A stretch of DNA of 64,000 bases from Halarchaeum nitratireducens (lineage in GTDB: Archaea; Halobacteriota; Halobacteria; Halobacteriales; Halobacteriaceae), in contig NZ_BMOQ01000001.1 in assembly GCF_014647155.1 (NCBI RefSeq), positions 248,001-312,000 of the forward strand, given 5' to 3'. Shown here piece after piece: positions 59,947 to 64,000 of this stretch. The notes under the pieces are model-generated. The model made no database searches. It was not told the origin of the DNA and worked only from the letters and a program-made list of their open reading frames with translations. A program made the position numbers and the translations under genes. How positions within the stretch are numbered: position 1 is the stretch's first letter; each line of letters starts with the position of its first letter.

Positions 59947-60861
59947 ATGGATCGGAAGACCGCGATGCGGCGGGCGGGCGTGGTCGTGCTCGCCGCGAAC
60001 GTCGCCCTCGTCCTCGCCAAGGGCGCCGTCTGGCGGTACACGGGGAGCCTCGCCGTCGGTTCCGAGGCGGTCAACAGCGCGGCCGACGCCCTCTACAGCC
60101 TCGTCGTCCTCGGCGGCCTCTACCTCACGACGCGGCCCGCCGACTTCGAGCATCCGCACGGACACGAGCGCATCGAGCCGTTCGTCTCGCTGTTCGTCGC
60201 CGTCGGCGTGTTCGCCGCCGGCGCGGGCGTCCTCTACAACGCCACGACGGCGGTGCTCACCGGCGCCTCGGGCGGGTCGGCGGGTACGGCCGGCGTCGCC
60301 GTGCTCCTCACCTCCGCCGGCGTCAAGTACGGCCTCTATCGCTACTGTCGTCGGGTCGGCGAGGCGCACGACTCCCCGGCGCTGGTCGCCGCCGCGCTCG
60401 ACAACCGCAACGACATCCTCACGGCGGCCGCCGCGCTCGTCGGCGTCGTCGGCGCCGCGGCGGGCTACCCGCTCCTCGATCCGATCGCCGCCGGTCTCGT
60501 CTCCCTCGGCATCCTCTACACGGGCTACGAGATCGTCCGCGACAACGTCAACTACCTCGTCGGCGCCGCCCCGCCCGAGAAGCTGCGCCGCGAGATCCTC
60601 GAACGCGCGCTCCGCCACGACCGGGTGCGGGGCGCACACGACGTCGTCGCCCACTACGTCGGCCCCGAGGTCGACGTCAGCCTCCACATCGAAGTCGAGG
60701 GGAACCTCACGCTCTTCGAGGCCCACGAGATCGAGTCCGCGGTCGTCCGCGACATCCGCGCGATGTCCGAGGTGGACGACGTCTTCGTCCACGTCGACCC
60801 GAAAGAGATCGGCGAGTGGAAGGAGGACCGCGACGCCGATCGCCTGCTCGGCGACCGCTGA
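59947..60861 (+). CDS. Cation diffusion facilitator family transporter
   Basis: A 304-residue CDF antiporter with six hydrophobic helices, metal-site patterns SEAVNSAADALYS (TM2) and ALDNRNDILTAAAA (TM5), the loop HPHGHERIEPF between TM2 and TM3, and a soluble C-terminal domain (about 210-300). It exports a divalent metal such as Zn, Mn or Fe; the ion is not determined. Confidence 0.92.
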   Translation: MDRKTAMRRAGVVVLAANVALVLAKGAVWRYTGSLAVGSEAVNSAADALYSLVVLGGLYLTTRPADFEHPHGHERIEPFVSLFVAVGVFAAGAGVLYNATTAVLTGASGGSAGTAGVAVLLTSAGVKYGLYRYCRRVGEAHDSPALVAAALDNRNDILTAAAALVGVVGAAAGYPLLDPIAAGLVSLGILYTGYEIVRDNVNYLVGAAPPEKLRREILERALRHDRVRGAHDVVAHYVGPEVDVSLHIEVEGNLTLFEAHEIESAVVRDIRAMSEVDDVFVHVDPKEIGEWKEDRDADRLLGDR

Positions 60862-60870
60862 TAGCCGCGC

Positions 60871-62118
60871 TCAGACGGGATCGCCGAAGGCGTACATCGT
60901 CTGGTGGCCCGTCACCTCGACCGTGGCGAAGTCGCCCGGTTCGAGGCCGTGCTCGTCCGCGTTCTGCACGATGATCTGCCGGTAGGCCCCGTCGTAACAC
61001 TTCACCGAGTCGCCGGTCCCCTCCTCGGTGACGAGCACGTCGCGCTCCGTGCCGACCATCGACTCGTAGGCCTCGGCGACGACCTCGCGCTTCAGCTCGC
61101 TCATCGCCTTCGAGCGCTCCTTCTTCAGCGTCCCGCCGAGGCCCTTCAGGTCCGCGGCGTCGGTGCCGGGACGCTTCGAGAAGCGCGTGACGTTGATCTT
61201 CTCGGGGCGCGTCTCGCGCAGGAGCGCCATCGACATCTCGTGGTTCGCGTCCGTCTCCGTGGGGTAGCCGACGATGAAGTCCGTGGCGAGCGTCCACTCG
61301 TCCAGGTAGTCGTCGAACGTCTCGACGATCTCGACGTACTGCTCGACACGGTGTTGGCGTCGCATGTGTTCGAGAACGTCGTCGCTCCCGGATTGGACCG
61401 GCGCGTGCAGGAAGTTGTAGAGCTCCTCGTGTTCGGCGAACACCGACGCCAGCTCCTCGCGGATGCCGTGTACGCCGCCGGGGTTCGCCATCCCCACGCG
61501 GACGCGGAAGTCGCCGTCGATCTCCGTGCAGATCCGATCGAGGAGCTCGGGCAACTTCCGCTCGCCGTCGTCCCAGCCGTAGACCCCCGTGTCCTGCCCG
61601 GTGATGCGGATCTCCTTCGCGCCGGCGTGGACGAGCGCGCGCGCTTTCTCGACGTTCTCGGCCACCGGCGGACTGTCGACGCGGCCCGTCGCGTGCTTCG
61701 TGATGCAGTACGAGCAGTTGCTCATGCACCCCCGCGCGATCGGGAGGATGCCGATGACGCCGTCGAGGATCGGCTCGGCGTCCGGGGTGGGCGTCGGGCA
61801 CTCCCCGTTCGTGATCGCCTGTGGGACGTCGTCCCAGTGGAGCACCTCGGCGTCGACATCGCCGAACTCGTCGCCCTGCGCGAGCGCCATGCAGCCGGTC
61901 ACGTAGAGGTCGGCGGTCTCGTCTGCGAGTTCCTCGGCCCGGCGGAGCATGTTGCGCTCCGTCTTCTCCACGACCGTACAGGTGTTGAGGATGGCGACGT
62001 CCGCCGCCCCGGCCCCCTCGACTTTCCGGTGGCCGGCGTCGCGGAGCCGTCGCTCGATCTCGCGGCTCTCGCCGCGGTTCGACGTGCACCCGTAGGTCTC
62101 GATGTGGTACCGGGCCAT
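60871..62118 (-). CDS. tRNA t6A37 methylthiotransferase (MtaB/CDKAL1-like)
   Basis: A 415-residue MiaB-family enzyme. N-terminal cluster Cys11, Cys47, Cys76 (YGCTSNRGE, LNTCTVV, TGCMA), radical SAM cluster Cys131-x3-Cys135-x2-Cys138 (CMSNCSYC), and a C-terminal TRAM domain (from about SMVGTERDVLVTEEG). It adds a methylthio group to t6A at position 37 of tRNA. ATG 62118 (MARYHIETYG) is chosen; the long upstream frame is shadow. Confidence 0.94.
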   Translation of the reverse strand: MARYHIETYGCTSNRGESREIERRLRDAGHRKVEGAGAADVAILNTCTVVEKTERNMLRRAEELADETADLYVTGCMALAQGDEFGDVDAEVLHWDDVPQAITNGECPTPTPDAEPILDGVIGILPIARGCMSNCSYCITKHATGRVDSPPVAENVEKARALVHAGAKEIRITGQDTGVYGWDDGERKLPELLDRICTEIDGDFRVRVGMANPGGVHGIREELASVFAEHEELYNFLHAPVQSGSDDVLEHMRRQHRVEQYVEIVETFDDYLDEWTLATDFIVGYPTETDANHEMSMALLRETRPEKINVTRFSKRPGTDAADLKGLGGTLKKERSKAMSELKREVVAEAYESMVGTERDVLVTEEGTGDSVKCYDGAYRQIIVQNADEHGLEPGDFATVEVTGHQTMYAFGDPV

Positions 62119-62214
62119 CTCGTCCGCGTTTCGCGTGGGACGGCCAAAAGCCCCGCGCTTCGCGCGGCGCGCGCACCCCAAGCGATTTGCCGCCGCCGGG
62201 CGGACCACCGGACA

Positions 62215-63351
62215 ATGCCCTCCAGGCGACGCGTCCTCGCGACGACCGGCGCGCTCGGTGCCGCGGCGCTCGCGGGGTGTGACGCGGTCCGCGACGACGG
62301 CCCGACCGACGACGACTACCCCGAAGGCGTCCGCGTCCGCGCCGGCTGGCCCGCGCCGAACCGCGACGACGCCAACACGCGCGCCGCCCGCGACGGGAAC
62401 GCGCTCGAGTCCCCGAAACGCGCGGCGACGCTCCCCGGGAGAGCCGGCACGACCGCCGCCGACGGGCGCGTCTTCGCGGCCCTGAAAAGCGGCGTCCGCG
62501 CGTACGACGTGACCGGAGAACGCCGCTGGTCCGCCCCCGGGCTCGACGACGCGCCCCCGCGCGTCCTCGACGGCACCGTCTACGCGCCCCACCCCGAGGA
62601 CCCCCTCGTTCGCGGGTACGACGCGGCCACCGGCGAGGTGACGGCGACGTACGACCTCCCCGCGCGGGCCGTCACGTCGCCCGTCTGGAACAACGGGCGC
62701 GACCGCTTCGCCGTCGCGCTCGCGGACGGCCGCGTCGCCGGGGTCGCGACGGACCGCGACGCGACGTGGACCGGCGACCCCTGGGGGTCGGTGAACGCCC
62801 TCGCGGTCAACATGGGGAGCGTCGTCGCCGCCACCGACACCGGCGAGGTGTACGTCTACGGCACCGACGGGTCGCCCGCGTGGCGAGCGATCCTCGACGC
62901 GACGGACCTCGTCGCGCCCGTCGTCGGCGACGAGCGGCTCTACGTCGCCGGGTGGGACGGGACGATCCGCGCCCTCGACCGGACGGACGGGACGCCGGTC
63001 TGGACGCGCGAGCGGGGCTTCGTCGAGACGCCGCTCGCGCTCGACGGCCCGCGCCTCTACCACGGCCTCGGCGACCTGCGCGCGTACGACACCGCGACGG
63101 GCGCGACGCTGTGGTCGTACGCGCCGGACGCCACCGTCCGGTGCGCGCCCGCCGTCGTCGGCGACACCGTCTACGTCGGCCGAACCGACGGCGCGCTCGT
63201 CGCGCTCGATCGCGCCGACGGCACCGAGCGCTGGACGCTCGACCTCGGACGCTACGTCGGCCCCGCGGTCGCGGCCACCGACGGCGCCGTCTACGCCCGC
63301 GGGCGAACGGACGACGGACGAAGTGCGACGTTCGTCGTCACGGACGGGTGA
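62215..63351 (+). CDS. Tat-exported lipoprotein with PQQ-like beta-propeller (second copy)
   Basis: A 378-residue protein with twin-arginine signal (SRRRVLATTG at 3-12) and lipobox Cys22 (LAGC). Blades follow the pattern A-x-D-x-x-x-G-x-x-x-W (AYDVTGERRW, GYDAATGEVTA, ALDRTDGTPVW, AYDTATGATLW, ALDRADGTERW). It shares architecture with the protein at 11993-13201 and probably lies on the outer membrane face. The function is unknown. Confidence 0.88.
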   Translation: MPSRRRVLATTGALGAAALAGCDAVRDDGPTDDDYPEGVRVRAGWPAPNRDDANTRAARDGNALESPKRAATLPGRAGTTAADGRVFAALKSGVRAYDVTGERRWSAPGLDDAPPRVLDGTVYAPHPEDPLVRGYDAATGEVTATYDLPARAVTSPVWNNGRDRFAVALADGRVAGVATDRDATWTGDPWGSVNALAVNMGSVVAATDTGEVYVYGTDGSPAWRAILDATDLVAPVVGDERLYVAGWDGTIRALDRTDGTPVWTRERGFVETPLALDGPRLYHGLGDLRAYDTATGATLWSYAPDATVRCAPAVVGDTVYVGRTDGALVALDRADGTERWTLDLGRYVGPAVAATDGAVYARGRTDDGRSATFVVTDG

Positions 63352-63513
63352 TGCCGCCCCCACTGACGGTCGACAGCGCCGTCACGGGCGTCGGACACGA
63401 CCCTGCCGGCTTCGGTCGACGGACCGGTCGCGGCCGCGAAGAAGCCGGGTCCGCCCGTCACCGCCGCACGCCGGATGGTAACGCTTTCACGCCCGGCGTC
63501 CCGGTGTACGGCT

Positions 63514-64000
63514 ATGGTGCTCCCGTCCGGGTTCACGGTGCCGCCGCTGCCCGCACTCGCCGTCCTGCTCGCCGGCGTCGCCGCCGCCGCGGTCGCCCTC
63601 GCCCGCGAGCGCCCGCCGCTGACCGACCGGACGGTCCTCGCGTTCGCGCCGTGGATGGCACTCGGTTCCGCCGCCTACGTCTGCTACCAGCTCGATCTCC
63701 TCCCCGCCGCGGTGACGCCGTTCGCGTCCGCGCCCGCCGTCTACGGCTCGACGTTCGTCGTCGCCGTCGCCGTCTGGCTCGGCGCGCGCCGCACGGACTC
63801 GCCCAAGCGCGTGCTCGCCGGCGTCGGCCTCCTTGCGCTCTCCGTTCCCGTCGCGCTCACCGCCCGCTACGGGACGATGAACGACTCGTTCGCCCCGCTG
63901 TGGCCGCTGTTCGCGCTCCTCGCGGGGTTCCTCCTCGGCGCCGTCTGCTGGGTCGCCCTCCGCCGCTTCCGCCCTGCGGACGCGCGCGCCGTCGACGGGG
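63514..64000 (+). CDS. DUF63 family membrane protein (partial)
   Basis: The open frame from ATG 63514 has no stop before the window ends (162 codons). The start MVLPSGFTVPPLPALAVLL and RPPLTDRTVLAFAPWMALGSAAYVCYQLD match haloarchaeal DUF63 membrane proteins. At least four hydrophobic helices are visible. The function is unknown. The 63352-63513 gap before it holds nothing clear. Confidence 0.85.
   Translation, partial: MVLPSGFTVPPLPALAVLLAGVAAAAVALARERPPLTDRTVLAFAPWMALGSAAYVCYQLDLLPAAVTPFASAPAVYGSTFVVAVAVWLGARRTDSPKRVLAGVGLLALSVPVALTARYGTMNDSFAPLWPLFALLAGFLLGAVCWVALRRFRPADARAVDG

Overview
This window is chromosomal DNA from a halophilic archaeon (class Halobacteria). The evidence is very high GC, proteins rich in Asp and Glu, many short or leaderless 5' ends with T-rich boxes about 27 nt before the start, and marker genes such as CetZ1, TgtA/ArcS/RaSEA (archaeosine), HerA/NurA, a class I-type HMG-CoA reductase, aIF1 and a type II methionine aminopeptidase. 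No rRNA, CRISPR array, transposase or integrase is visible. Two tRNA genes are present: Leu(UAA) and Ile(GAU).

Layout. 1-1.0 kb: a PaeR7I/XhoI-type restriction endonuclease meeting the tail of a DNA methyltransferase. 1.3-11.8 kb: an internally duplicated protein, a Nudix hydrolase, tgtA and arcS, a KhtT/KhtU-like K+/H+ antiporter pair, AzlCD, a frameshifted VanZ-like remnant, a CoxG-like protein and raSEA. 12-18.6 kb: a Tat lipoprotein, purSQ, a DUF3891 protein, purC, a KDPG-type aldolase and three tandem small membrane protein paralogues. 18.6-27.5 kb is a coenzyme F420 neighbourhood: cofH, an FrhB-like flavo-iron-sulfur protein overlapping a siroheme nitrite/sulfite reductase, cofG, a frameshifted trpB and cofC. 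27.5-33.1 kb: CetZ1 with an overlapping exported protein, an NDUFA9-like SDR, tmk and a fluoride riboswitch driving two crcB genes, then UspA. 33.2-36.1 kb: tRNA-Leu with two truncated 3'-end copies beside it, ferredoxin, cyclophilin, a TrpD-like enzyme and tRNA-Ile. 36-46.5 kb: FxsA, a DUF255 protein, a TrmB-type regulator, NAD kinase, a KaiC-like ATPase, a small ORF flanked by homologous 3' repeats, UspA, and HerA/NurA. 46.5-51 kb: gpmI and nadA-nadB plus a nadC remnant that has lost its centre. 51-64 kb: an amidohydrolase without metal ligands, hmgA, aIF1, icd, a phosphoesterase, map, HIT, CDF, an MtaB-type methylthiotransferase, a second Tat lipoprotein and the start of a DUF63 protein.

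Themes. (1) The full archaeosine set downstream of preQ0 is encoded here in two places (tgtA-arcS, and raSEA). (2) Three F420 genes surround a two-gene operon whose domains, placed end to end, resemble the F420H2-dependent sulfite reductase Fsr. It is a candidate split F420H2:nitrite/sulfite reductase of an assimilatory type. (3) The fluoride riboswitch is complete, with both stems and the pseudoknot, and ends about 13 nt before the crcB start. (4) Three genes carry lesions: trpB (one missing base), a VanZ-like gene (frameshift and truncation) and nadC (large in-frame internal loss plus a C-terminal frameshift). The single-base lesions could be sequencing errors; the nadC internal loss is less easily explained that way.
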